From the NCBI GenBank assembly GCA_000437235.1, contig FR897035.1, positions 1 through 64,000 of the forward strand: 64,000 bases of DNA, given 5' to 3'. The stretch is from Coprobacillus sp. CAG:826. Lineage in GTDB: Bacteria > Bacillota_I > Bacilli_A > RFN20 > CAG-826. The notes below the pieces were generated by a model, which saw only the letters and a list, made by a program, of their open reading frames with translations, did no database searches and was not told the origin of the DNA. Below are positions 16,499 to 24,613 of the stretch, one piece after another; positions within the stretch are counted from its first letter, which is position 1, and every line of letters begins with the position of its first letter. The position numbers and the translations under genes are program-made.

Positions 16499-18160
16499 TT
16501 ATAAAGCAATAACTTTTTCAATTCTACGACGAATTTCATCAACGCCAAGAATTTGTAAAATCCAATATAAATTAGGTGATTGTTTGGATGTAGTTAACGC
16601 GACACGAACCATTTCCGCTACATCACCTACATGACCAAGATATAAATCTTTATTTTGTTTATACGTTTTGCCATTAGGAGCGAAATGATATTTTTCACCT
16701 AATGCTTTTAATGAAGCAAACCAAGTACTTTCATCTAAGGAACTATCATATGTTTCAATAAATTCTTTTAATAAAGCATTACGAACATTTTTATCAATGA
16801 ATTCATTGAATGGCAATTCTTTTTCTTTCATCATTTCATCATAAAAATCGCTATAAAAGAAACGATTTAAGGTTAATAAATCAGAATATTTTTCATAATC
16901 CTTACGAGGATTCTCTTTTTCTCTTTCAATGTTCATGATTCTTTCAAAATAAACGGGGTCTCTATCGATGACAGCTTGTAATTCCGAATCATAGACTTTT
17001 GCCCAGGCATAGGCCTCTTTTGTAATTTCATGAGCGTTTCTCTTGGATAATCTTTCTTTTGCAATATATTTAAGCTTCATCATGTCAAATAAAGCGCCAT
17101 CTAAAGAAATTTTTTGGAAAGACATCATAAAGTCATCTAAAGGTGCGTTAGGATTTTGTCCGCGCCACTCCTCAAAGTTGGAGTTAGCAATGGTCATTAA
17201 ATATTCAATTAAAGCATCAGCGGGATAACCATCTTTTAAGAAGAAGGAAACTGCCGCTTCATCGTCTTTACGTTTGGATAATTTTCTTCTACTTCCATTA
17301 TCCATTTTCATAATGACTGGCAAGTGTGCGTAATCTGGTCGCTCAAATCCTAAAGCGTCAAATAATTCAATATGAATGGGTAAAGAAGAAATCCATTCTT
17401 CGCCTCTTGTAACGGTAGTGGTATGCATTAAATGGTCATCAATCGCGTGGGCAAAGTGATAGGTTGGTAAACCATCGCTTTTTAAAATAACGATATCTTG
17501 ATCGTTTTCGGCAATTTCTAAAGTACCACGAATTAAGTCGTGTACCTTTACTTTACGTAAATGGTTGCCCATACTCTTAAAACGAATAACGTAAGATTCA
17601 CCATTTTGAATCTTTTGAATGGCTTCATCAGGAGTTAAAAAGCGGCACTTTGCATAATGTTGATAATAACCCGGAATGATTTTATTTCTTTCTTGCATCG
17701 TACGAAGTTCTTCTAAATCTTTCGCACTGCAGAAACAGGGATACGCTCTTCCTTTTTTAATTAAGTCTTTAATAAATACCTTATAAATATAGGCACGGTG
17801 TGATTGGGCATAAGGGCCATAGTTACCTTCTTCATGATCACCTAAATAGCCTTCATCAGGAACAATGTTAAAAGCCTTTAATTGGGTTAATAATTCTAAA
17901 CCTGAACCTTCGATTTCTCTTTTGGTATCGGTATCTTCTAAACGAATATAAAAGACACCATGACTTTGATGGGCTAACTTGGAACCAATCATCGCGGTAA
18001 ATAAAGAACCGGTATGTAAAAAGCCCGTTGGAGATGGTGCAAAACGGGTAACTAATGCGCCTTCTGGTAAATCTCTCCTGGGATATTTTTTTTCTAAATC
18101 TTCTGGTGTTTCATGAATATCACCAAAAATTAATTCTGCTAAATCTAATGTTGTAGCCAT
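16499..18160 (-). CDS. gltX: glutamyl-tRNA synthetase
   Basis: Class I synthetase charging tRNA-Glu. The HIGH-type motif is APSPTGFLHTGSL (about 41-53) and the KMSKS-type motif is KLSKRKDD (near 267). The start at 18160 (MATTLDLAEL) is supported by GAGGAAG and gives 553 residues; the longer frame to 18214 has no ribosome site. It has about 40 residues before the catalytic core, a form seen in some Firmicutes. No glutaminyl-tRNA synthetase is in the window, so whether it also charges tRNA-Gln cannot be told. Its cognate tRNA-Glu(CTC) follows immediately. Confidence 0.95.
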   Translation of the reverse strand: MATTLDLAELIFGDIHETPEDLEKKYPRRDLPEGALVTRFAPSPTGFLHTGSLFTAMIGSKLAHQSHGVFYIRLEDTDTKREIEGSGLELLTQLKAFNIVPDEGYLGDHEEGNYGPYAQSHRAYIYKVFIKDLIKKGRAYPCFCSAKDLEELRTMQERNKIIPGYYQHYAKCRFLTPDEAIQKIQNGESYVIRFKSMGNHLRKVKVHDLIRGTLEIAENDQDIVILKSDGLPTYHFAHAIDDHLMHTTTVTRGEEWISSLPIHIELFDALGFERPDYAHLPVIMKMDNGSRRKLSKRKDDEAAVSFFLKDGYPADALIEYLMTIANSNFEEWRGQNPNAPLDDFMMSFQKISLDGALFDMMKLKYIAKERLSKRNAHEITKEAYAWAKVYDSELQAVIDRDPVYFERIMNIEREKENPRKDYEKYSDLLTLNRFFYSDFYDEMMKEKELPFNEFIDKNVRNALLKEFIETYDSSLDESTWFASLKALGEKYHFAPNGKTYKQNKDLYLGHVGDVAEMVRVALTTSKQSPNLYWILQILGVDEIRRRIEKVIAL

Positions 18161-18230
18161 AAAAACTTCCTCGCTTCTTACATAGTTTACCATACTCAAA
18201 AAAAAAATCATCAAAAGAATGAAAAAAAAC

Positions 18231-18258
18231 TTGAAATTTTATTTGAGTATGATATTAT
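18231..18258 (+). promoter_or_regulatory. promoter of tRNA-Gly
   Basis: TTGAAA at 18231-18236, a 16-base spacer, TATTAT at 18253-18258. The tRNA begins 11 bases later. Confidence 0.55.
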
Positions 18259-18268
18259 AAATAAGCAC

Positions 18269-18342
18269 GCAGGTGTAGTTCAGTGGTAGAACACTACCTT
18301 GCCAAGGTAGTTATGCGGGTTCGATTCCCGTCACCTGCTCCA
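18269..18342 (+). tRNA. tRNA-Gly (anticodon GCC)
   Basis: 74 bases including encoded CCA. The acceptor is GCAGGTG/CACCTGC, the anticodon stem CTACC/GGTAG holds loop TTGCCAA (GCC), and the T-arm is CGGGTTCGATTCCCG. A strong terminator follows after eleven bases. The 3' end of this tRNA type is a common integrase target, but no integrase or repeated att core is visible here. Confidence 0.96.
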
Positions 18343-18353
18343 GTTGGCAATTA

Positions 18354-18377
18354 AGTCCGATAAAATCGGGCTTTTTT
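18354..18377 (+). terminator. terminator after tRNA-Gly
   Basis: AGTCCGAT / ATCGGGCT (one G-U pair) with an AAA loop, followed by TTTTT. Confidence 0.85.
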
Positions 18378-18531
18378 ATTTTTGTAAGGGAAAGATAAGG
18401 GAAAATGTTAGGGAAAAATTTTCAAATGCTTTTAAAACATCAAAAAATGATGCAGTTCATTTGAATTGCACCAGCGCATTATCTTTTATTTATATTTCTT
18501 TTTTTAATATTCAATTCTTATCAAAATAAAA

Positions 18532-18555
18532 GGCTATAGGAAACTTTCCTATAAC
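18532..18555 (-). terminator. terminator of the acyltransferase gene
   Basis: On the minus strand GGTTATAGGAAA pairs with TTTCCTATAGCC, followed by TTTTATTTT. About 150 bases between this and the tRNA-Gly terminator show no gene. Confidence 0.7.
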
Positions 18556-18563
18556 CTCATTTT

Positions 18564-19814
18564 TTATTTTTTCTCAACTGTTTTAAAATATAAAGCTTCC
18601 GTTGTGAAATTAAATTTCATCAATTGATTTTTTGAATAGAGTGGGAAGACAAACCAAGTATCTTGAAGTGTAGCAATATCTAACGCATCTCCTCTGCCTT
18701 TGAAATCAAATTCAATATGCATAGATCTCGTTTCATAACAAGGTTTCTCTAAATGGAAATGCGAACCATCATCTAGCGTGCCATCAAAAATATAACCATG
18801 TTCATCATGCGTCATATGAATGATGCCTAGTTTTTTAAAGCCTACCTTAGCATTCACAAAGTGTTCAATACGCACATCATCTTCAAAGTGATAGCGGCCT
18901 TCTTCCACTTCTTGAATAGCTTCTTCTCTTTCCCAGCGATACCAATCGGAAACGAGTTTAAATCTTGTTTCGCCTTCTTTGGCATGGAGTTCTCCATATT
19001 CATCTAAATGCCAAGACGCGTGGCAGTGATTACAGAATACATCGGTTCCAGTAGAATCCATTTCAAATTCTGTACCACAAGTTGGGCATTTATAAAGGAT
19101 GCGGTGAATATTCTTTGCTCTTTGTTTAGAAGCGATGCGAATATGGTTTTCATATTGCCAACGATATTCGTCATATTCCATGGCACTAAAAATTCGTTTT
19201 TCTAATTCTTCTACCGAAAGTTGCTCTACTTCTTCTTTGGAAGCAACTTGTGTGAAGTCACAAATACAAGGCACTTTTCTTTTTGGTGATTTACACCATT
19301 GCGGAGAACGTAAAAAATTTCCTTTTTGATTTAACACAATAATGCGACATTTGCAGAATTTTGCCATCTTTCCTAATGCGCTTCCCATATCTTCTAAGAT
19401 ACCCGCAAAAGAGAAACGGGCTTCTGGATAAATAACAAGAGAACAATGCATTTTATTGATAATTTGATTCATTCTTTTAAGCATTGATAAATCTAAAGTA
19501 AATTTTCTTTTTGGGAAACATCCAACATTCCGCATCAACCATTCTCTACCCGCAAATTCTTCAATTGAGCTCACAAAAGTAGGTAAATGAGGATACATTG
19601 CCATTTCCATATTGGCAAAATCTATTAAACTTCCATGATTAGAAAAAATTAAAGCGGGTTCTTTAAACGAAGTAAAACCATGCTTATAAATTTTAGTTCT
19701 AGTGCCTAAAGTGCCTGCCATACCATGCGAAGCTATCCAAACAAGTGGTTTTAAATACCATCTTGGCATAATCGTTGGGGCATTCATATCCATTGGTTGA
19801 TTCTTTTTACTCAT
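18564..19814 (-). CDS. PlsC-type acyltransferase with C-terminal zinc ribbon
   Basis: 416 residues. The N-terminal half is a glycerolipid acyltransferase domain: the catalytic NHGSLID (NHx4D-type, near 59-65) and the substrate motif YPEAR (near 129). The second half is unusual: a four-cysteine zinc ribbon (CPTCGTEF near 228 and CNHCHASW near 247) and then a mostly beta domain with no family I recognise. There is no obvious membrane span beyond weak N-terminal hydrophobicity. The acyltransferase part suggests a role in membrane lipid synthesis or remodelling. Single gene with its own terminator. Confidence 0.8.
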   Translation of the reverse strand: MSKKNQPMDMNAPTIMPRWYLKPLVWIASHGMAGTLGTRTKIYKHGFTSFKEPALIFSNHGSLIDFANMEMAMYPHLPTFVSSIEEFAGREWLMRNVGCFPKRKFTLDLSMLKRMNQIINKMHCSLVIYPEARFSFAGILEDMGSALGKMAKFCKCRIIVLNQKGNFLRSPQWCKSPKRKVPCICDFTQVASKEEVEQLSVEELEKRIFSAMEYDEYRWQYENHIRIASKQRAKNIHRILYKCPTCGTEFEMDSTGTDVFCNHCHASWHLDEYGELHAKEGETRFKLVSDWYRWEREEAIQEVEEGRYHFEDDVRIEHFVNAKVGFKKLGIIHMTHDEHGYIFDGTLDDGSHFHLEKPCYETRSMHIEFDFKGRGDALDIATLQDTWFVFPLYSKNQLMKFNFTTEALYFKTVEKK

Positions 19815-19930
19815 TAATAACCCTCCCTATTAAATGCCCTAATGATAACAAAATTTCGCTCTTTTGTTAATATTTATTTTTTTCATAAGTTTTTCATGGT
19901 ACAATAAGGCCATAAAAAGGAGAAAAATGA

Positions 19931-20479
19931 ATGAAAAACACAGCAGTTTTAGTTGTTGATATGCTCAACGACTTCGTCACTGGTTCTTTAAAATGTGATC
20001 GTGGATTAGCGATTGTTCCAACGACTGCCCGCCTTTTAGACGAAGCAAGAAAAAACGGCATTCCCGTTATCTTCTGTAATGACGCCCATATCCGTGGAAT
20101 TGATCACGAATTAAAATTATGGGGTGATCACGCTATTCAAGGTACCAAAGGTGCAGAAGTCATTCCTGAATTACATCTTTCTGAAAAAGATTATGTAGTT
20201 CCTAAAAGAAGATATAGTGGTTTCTTCCATACCGACTTAGACTTACTTTTAAAAGAATTAGGTATTGAAAATGTCATTATGACCGGTTTACATACCCATA
20301 TGTGTGTGCGTCACACTTCCGCCGACGCGTACTGCTTAGGCTATAATGTTATCGTATGCAAAGACGCTACGAACTCATTCACGGAAGAAGATTATGTCTC
20401 TGGACTTAAATATTTAAAAGATGTTTATGGCGCTGAGATATATAGTGCGGATGAACTAATCAGCATGTTTAAAGACTAA
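19931..20479 (+). CDS. isochorismatase-fold cysteine hydrolase (nicotinamidase-like)
   Basis: 182 residues. The catalytic triad pattern is visible: Asp10 in VVDMLNDF, a Lys in VPKRRYSGF (near 96-97), and the nucleophile Cys in HTHMCVRHT (near 123). DAHIRGIDH and WGDHAIQGTKGAE resemble the metal site and GTxGAE stretch of nicotinamidases, so conversion of nicotinamide to nicotinate is a reasonable guess and would feed PncB encoded at 43.2 kb. Other family members act on different amides or isochorismate. The TACAAT about 24 bases upstream may be a -10. Single gene. Confidence 0.85.
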   Translation: MKNTAVLVVDMLNDFVTGSLKCDRGLAIVPTTARLLDEARKNGIPVIFCNDAHIRGIDHELKLWGDHAIQGTKGAEVIPELHLSEKDYVVPKRRYSGFFHTDLDLLLKELGIENVIMTGLHTHMCVRHTSADAYCLGYNVIVCKDATNSFTEEDYVSGLKYLKDVYGAEIYSADELISMFKD

Positions 20480-20483
20480 AACA

Positions 20484-20515
20484 AAAAGACTTGGCTTCAA
20501 AGCCAGGTCTTTTTT
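20484..20515. terminator. bidirectional terminator
   Basis: AAAAAGACTTGGCTT pairs with AAGCCAGGTCTTTTT (one G-U pair), between two convergent genes, with T-runs on both strands. Confidence 0.85.
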
Positions 20516-21602
20516 ATTTATCATTATTTTTCTTTTCTTCGTCTTCTTTTTCTTTTTGTTTTAATTTAGCAATCTCTTCCGGTTCTTGTTGCGTAATGAT
20601 TTGTACTTTTTCTAATTCTTCAATTTCTTTCAATTGTGTTTCATAGAATTGACGAATTACTGTTTTTTGCTCTTCACTTACTCTTTCATCTTGATCTAAA
20701 TTCTTTAAAGTGGCTTCATATAAAGGTTTGGCAAACATTTTATACAAAGGCATATAAAGAACAAATAGATAATCCTGACAGATGAGATATAAAGGAAGCA
20801 TCGGCATTGAGAACAATAACGAGAAAAATAGGCCAAATAGGAAACCATATAAAATGTTTCCTAATACAAAGTATCCCAATGCAACTCCTAAAAAATAACC
20901 CAAAGGAAATAATAAATAATAGAAACCACAAACTTTACCAATCAATTGACGAGAAGTCTTTTTTGTTTTGGGATAAACTTGATTAAATAAGAAAATCGCA
21001 TCTTTTTTCGAGCATGCCATATTGGATTGCAAATAGAAAATCGGTACAGACTTTAAAGTAAAATGAATGAAGAAGAATTCACCCACTCCAAAGGAAACTA
21101 AACTAAATATAGAATACATTTGAAGATAGGGTTGAGCCGCTGGCGTTTCATAATAATCCATAATCATTTTATATTGATTTTCAATAGAAGTTGCTTGTTG
21201 CAAGCTTTGGATAAATTCTTGATCGACTACATTCGTAAATATGGATGTTACTAAATAAACGATTAAAAATGTGCCAATATAAATTAAAATCGAATATAAG
21301 GTGGCCCGGATTACACGGAATGAACCATGAAGTCCAGGAAGTAAAGTTAACTTATATCCTTTATAGAAATCTTTTAATGATAAAGGTTTGCCTGCTCTTG
21401 CTTGAGAAAGGTTAATAATCATTAAAGAAAGGATAGGAATAATTAAAATTGCGAATAAAATAACAATCGTTAAAGGAACAAAAATGTTTAAAACAAAGGC
21501 AAAAACAATGGACATGACTAACGAAAATCCAGTAGCTAAAAAATATCCCTTATATTTATGGAATATGTCAAATATTGAATTTTTAATTTCATTCGTTTCC
21601 AT
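20514..21602 (-). CDS. polytopic membrane protein with charged C-terminal tail
   Basis: 362 residues from the ATG at 21602, which has AGAAGG eight bases upstream; a GTG at 21611 lies inside that site and is less likely. About six hydrophobic segments lie in the first 270 residues. The C-terminal 80 are highly charged and probably coiled-coil, ending in a Lys/Glu-rich stretch. No enzymatic motif is visible. The layout is compatible with DUF624-like or similar integral membrane proteins, but I cannot assign a family. The 24-base tandem repeat lies in its upstream region. Confidence 0.7.
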   Translation of the reverse strand: METNEIKNSIFDIFHKYKGYFLATGFSLVMSIVFAFVLNIFVPLTIVILFAILIIPILSLMIINLSQARAGKPLSLKDFYKGYKLTLLPGLHGSFRVIRATLYSILIYIGTFLIVYLVTSIFTNVVDQEFIQSLQQATSIENQYKMIMDYYETPAAQPYLQMYSIFSLVSFGVGEFFFIHFTLKSVPIFYLQSNMACSKKDAIFLFNQVYPKTKKTSRQLIGKVCGFYYLLFPLGYFLGVALGYFVLGNILYGFLFGLFFSLLFSMPMLPLYLICQDYLFVLYMPLYKMFAKPLYEATLKNLDQDERVSEEQKTVIRQFYETQLKEIEELEKVQIITQQEPEEIAKLKQKEKEDEEKKNNDK

Positions 21603-21666
21603 GCCACTCACCTTCTATTTAGTATTCTATACTATTCTAGAAAAAAAACCAAATTAAATGTAAAAA

Positions 21667-21710
21667 TAAATCAGCAGGAACAGCAAAAAATAAATCAGCA
21701 GGAACAGCAA
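21667..21710. repeat. tandem repeat, 24-base unit, two copies
   Basis: TAAATCAGCAGGAACAGCAA occurs at 21667-21686 and again at 21691-21710, separated by AAAA. It sits between the terminator of the LolA-like gene and the membrane protein gene. No third copy is seen in the window. Confidence 0.9.
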
Positions 21711-21736
21711 ATCCTCTTTATGTAACTCTTTTTATA

Positions 21737-21770
21737 GAAAAAAAAGACGTAAAGGATAACCCTTTACGCC
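21737..21770 (-). terminator. terminator of the LolA-like gene
   Basis: On the minus strand GGCGTAAAGG pairs with CCTTTACGTC, five-base loop, followed by eight T. Confidence 0.85.
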
Positions 21771-21792
21771 AATTAATGAATCTAAGAAAACT

Positions 21793-22800
21793 TTATTTCA
21801 TTGTTACAACTTCCATACCCGCAGCGATTTCCACCATTTCCGCTACCGATAAAGAACTAGAATAGATTTGATAAGAAACACCATTATAGGCATAGGATAA
21901 ATATTTTCCGTTCATATATCCAATCGTACCTAATACATCAACCATTGTGCCTTTAATTTCATCAATTCGCATTTCTTCATTTGGTTTCATAATGCTTTGA
22001 ATCACGGTAAATGATTTGGTTCCTTCATACGTTAAAATATGCGTTGTTTCGCCATTCACCATCGTCTCTGTTTCTTCTTTTAATACACAGGACACATCCG
22101 CTCCTGCGGGATATAATGGTAAATCATCTTGAGTGGCCATCGTGGAAGAAGAAAGATTTTTACGAGCTTCTTCCATATTTTTATCTACATCAAAATAGTT
22201 TTCTTCAAAGGTTGGTTCAAAGTCCACTTTACTAAACGCAATTTTCACTTCTGCTTGATTTGATGCATCATAAATATTCACCCAAAGTGGTTTTAAATCT
22301 TTACTTAATTTTACTTCTTCTTTTTCCCAATTTGGAGCGTTTTCATAGTTTGGTTTAAAGCTCAATAAATAGCCATCATCCATTTTCTTTAAATCATGTT
22401 TTTCTTTAAAGCCATCTAACATGGAATGATATAAATAGGGTTTTGGACTATTTAATGGCCATTCTCCTTTAAATTGATACACTTGATTTAAAGTTGGCGT
22501 TAACATAAAGACACCTTTATCATTTCTTAATAAAATTTGCTCTTGGTTCACACTTTTGTTGAGTAAACTTACGCGGAAATAATCTTGATTATCCTTTTTT
22601 TGGTAATCCGTAGTCACATAATAATTACGGACATCATCTCCCGCATTCATATCCATGGTGGCCTCCATATGATATGCGGTTAAGTTTTCACTTCGGTTTT
22701 CTAAAGACTTAGAAACATCGTCTTTGGTAAAGAAAATTTTCCATCCTGCAAGCGCAATGACTGCGACAATTAAAATACCAACAATTACCTTTTTTAACAT
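21793..22800 (-). CDS. LolA/GerS-like secreted protein
   Basis: 335 residues. A single N-terminal membrane anchor (about 5-23, no lipobox cysteine) is followed by an extracytoplasmic beta-rich domain. Its pattern of short strands (YHMEATMDM, YYVTTDYQKK, DYFRVSLLN, EQILLRNDKGVFMLTP) is typical of LolA-fold proteins such as Firmicute outer-membrane-lipoprotein-carrier homologues and germination protein GerS. In a Gram-positive the fold probably binds a lipid or another surface protein. It is divergent from the DUF378 gene and ends in a strong terminator. The family call rests on strand pattern only. Confidence 0.65.
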   Translation of the reverse strand: MLKKVIVGILIVAVIALAGWKIFFTKDDVSKSLENRSENLTAYHMEATMDMNAGDDVRNYYVTTDYQKKDNQDYFRVSLLNKSVNQEQILLRNDKGVFMLTPTLNQVYQFKGEWPLNSPKPYLYHSMLDGFKEKHDLKKMDDGYLLSFKPNYENAPNWEKEEVKLSKDLKPLWVNIYDASNQAEVKIAFSKVDFEPTFEENYFDVDKNMEEARKNLSSSTMATQDDLPLYPAGADVSCVLKEETETMVNGETTHILTYEGTKSFTVIQSIMKPNEEMRIDEIKGTMVDVLGTIGYMNGKYLSYAYNGVSYQIYSSSLSVAEMVEIAAGMEVVTMK

Positions 22801-22907
22801 ACACTCACCTCACTTGCAATGTATGATAGTGAGTAAAAAAATATGTATGCATAAATTTGATTTTTTTTGAACATACTACAAGTGAACAAACAAAGGAGGT
22901 TCGTTCT

Positions 22908-23153
22908 ATGAATATCATACAAAAAATAGCGCTTATTTTTACTTTAATTGGCGCCTTAAACTGGGGTCTTGTTGGCCTATTCAATTTTAACTTAGTTACC
23001 GCAATCTTCGGCACCAACTCCGTTATGACAACGATTGTTTATGTCATTGTTGCCATTGCCGCTATTATCAACATTCTTTTATTCTTCATTCCTCTTGATT
23101 ATAAAAGACATGATGATGAAATGGTTTATAGTAGTTCTTACCATCACGAATAG
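22908..23153 (+). CDS. DUF378 small membrane protein
   Basis: 81 residues from the ATG at 22908, which has AGGAGG at proper spacing; the longer frame from 22857 has none. The signature ALIFTLIGALNWGLVGLFNF (about 7-26) identifies DUF378, small proteins with two membrane helices and unknown function. The C-terminal tail is polar and ends in a His/Ser-rich segment. It stands alone and ends in a bidirectional hairpin shared with the NERD-like gene. Confidence 0.9.
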   Translation: MNIIQKIALIFTLIGALNWGLVGLFNFNLVTAIFGTNSVMTTIVYVIVAIAAIINILLFFIPLDYKRHDDEMVYSSSYHHE

Positions 23154-23159
23154 AAAGAA

Positions 23160-23191
23160 AAAAAGATATCACGCCGATGTGGTATCTTTTT
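23160..23191. terminator. bidirectional terminator
   Basis: AAAAAGATATCAC / GTGGTATCTTTTT around GCCGAT, with T-runs on both strands, between the convergent DUF378 and NERD-like genes. Confidence 0.85.
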
Positions 23192-23800
23192 TTATGAAAT
23201 ATTGAGTTGATTAATTTCTTCTACAACTTTTTCGATTGCCTTTTCTTCAAAAGGTGGTAATTCGCGACTTTCTAAATCTTGAATCAATTTAGCGAATTTT
23301 GAGGAAGAAATGATATAGCTTGTGTCGGAGCGTAAACCCACACAAGAATACATGCAATCATCGTTTACTACTACAATGTTAATCATCATATTAGCATCAA
23401 TCCCCGTTCTTAACGCTAATTTTTCTAAACGCGTTTGATTGACACGGATGGGGTTTTTAATGCTTTGTCTTTTATCGGATTTAGGATAATAATAAATCCA
23501 TGTGGCATCTCTTGCACTACCTAAAACAGCGCCATCCCATAATTTATCCGTAATACAATAAATATACTTATTACCAAAAAGGATATGGTCAAAACGTATC
23601 GTTTGGTCTTTTCCTATCTCAATGGTAACGTTTTGCAATAAACAATAATCGAAATCACGGGCTAAGCGATAAACCTTTTTTCCCATGTAGTTACGAAAAC
23701 GATGATGGAAAATATATTTTTTGATCATCGGTAAACAAAAGAGAAAAATAGCAAGAAGAAAAACAAGGACGAATCCTATAATCGTTAGAATTCGAACCAT
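23192..23800 (-). CDS. membrane-anchored NERD-like protein
   Basis: 202 residues. One N-terminal membrane helix (about 4-24) is followed by a soluble domain that resembles the nuclease-related NERD fold: DHILFGNKYIYCITDK (about 73-88) for the core strands, WDGAVLG, and later NPIRVNQTRLEKL, like the NP..Q ending of the family. The usual acidic-lysine pair is not clear (ITDK instead of IEVK), so nuclease activity is doubtful. It follows deoD after eight bases on the same strand and is probably co-transcribed, without an obvious shared function. Confidence 0.6.
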   Translation of the reverse strand: MVRILTIIGFVLVFLLAIFLFCLPMIKKYIFHHRFRNYMGKKVYRLARDFDYCLLQNVTIEIGKDQTIRFDHILFGNKYIYCITDKLWDGAVLGSARDATWIYYYPKSDKRQSIKNPIRVNQTRLEKLALRTGIDANMMINIVVVNDDCMYSCVGLRSDTSYIISSSKFAKLIQDLESRELPPFEEKAIEKVVEEINQLNIS

Positions 23801-23808
23801 ATTATAAA

Positions 23809-24510
23809 TTAAGCAAGTTCTAATGCGATTTCCATCATCGCTTTAAAACCTGTTTGTCTTTCTTCGGCGGTTGCCTTTTCTTCTCTTAAAAAATGATCAG
23901 AAACTGTTAATAAACATAACGCTTTTTTATTTAAACGGGCGGCGGTAGCGTATAAAGCATAAGACTCCATTTCTACGCCTAAGCAACCAACAGCGGCCCA
24001 TTTTTTCCAAGTATTCGGATCTTCATCATAGAAAACATCAGCGGAAAAAATATTTCCCACATGGACTGGGGTTTTCTTTTCATTTGCGATTTCATACGCT
24101 CTACGAACTAAATCAAAATCCGCAATTGCACTATAAGTGCCATTGAGTTGGAATTGCGAAGCCCAATTACTATCGGTACAAGCCCCCATACAAACAATAA
24201 CATCAAATAAATTGATATCTTCTTTATAAGAGCCACAAGAGCCAATACGAATAATGGTTTCAACGCCATAATGGGTATAAAGTTCGTGACTATAAATACC
24301 AATGGAAGGCATGCCCATACCGGATGCCATGACGGATACTTCTTTTCCGTGATACGTACCTGTATAACCTAAAACATTACGGACACTTGTCACTAAACGA
24401 GCATTTTCTAAGAAATTCTCGGCAATGAATTTCGCGCGGAGTGGATCTCCGGGCATTAATACGACTTTAGCGAAATCGCCTGGTTTTGCTGCAATATGTG
24501 GTGTTGCCAT
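23809..24510 (-). CDS. deoD: purine nucleoside phosphorylase
   Basis: Hexameric DeoD-type phosphorylase, splitting purine nucleosides to base and (deoxy)ribose-1-phosphate. The start at 24510 (MATPHIAAKPGDFAK) follows AGGAGG and gives 233 residues, the family's usual size. Visible motifs are LMPGDPLRAK (phosphate loop), RIGSCGSYKEDI, GVEMESYALYA (ribose and base contacts) and LTVSDH, with the catalytic Asp. It belongs to the purine salvage set in this window, together with adenosine deaminase at 58.6 kb. First gene of a pair with the NERD-like gene. Confidence 0.96.
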   Translation of the reverse strand: MATPHIAAKPGDFAKVVLMPGDPLRAKFIAENFLENARLVTSVRNVLGYTGTYHGKEVSVMASGMGMPSIGIYSHELYTHYGVETIIRIGSCGSYKEDINLFDVIVCMGACTDSNWASQFQLNGTYSAIADFDLVRRAYEIANEKKTPVHVGNIFSADVFYDEDPNTWKKWAAVGCLGVEMESYALYATAARLNKKALCLLTVSDHFLREEKATAEERQTGFKAMMEIALELA

Positions 24511-24613
24511 TTTATTTCCTCCTTCTAACAACAATATGGTTAACATGAAAACATGAGATATACTCTCTTTTTATTAGTGTACCATATTTTTCTTTCTTTT
24601 TTATAGGAGTTTT

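Noticed and set aside
18343..18529. Open frame of 61 codons just after tRNA-Gly, or an integrase attachment remnant
   Set aside because: The frame runs through the tRNA terminator and its protein is low-complexity. No integrase, no second copy of the tRNA end and no mobile gene is present.
21662..21711. Possible CRISPR mini-array (two direct repeats)
   Set aside because: The spacing between the 20-base repeats is only four A bases and no cas gene is in the window.
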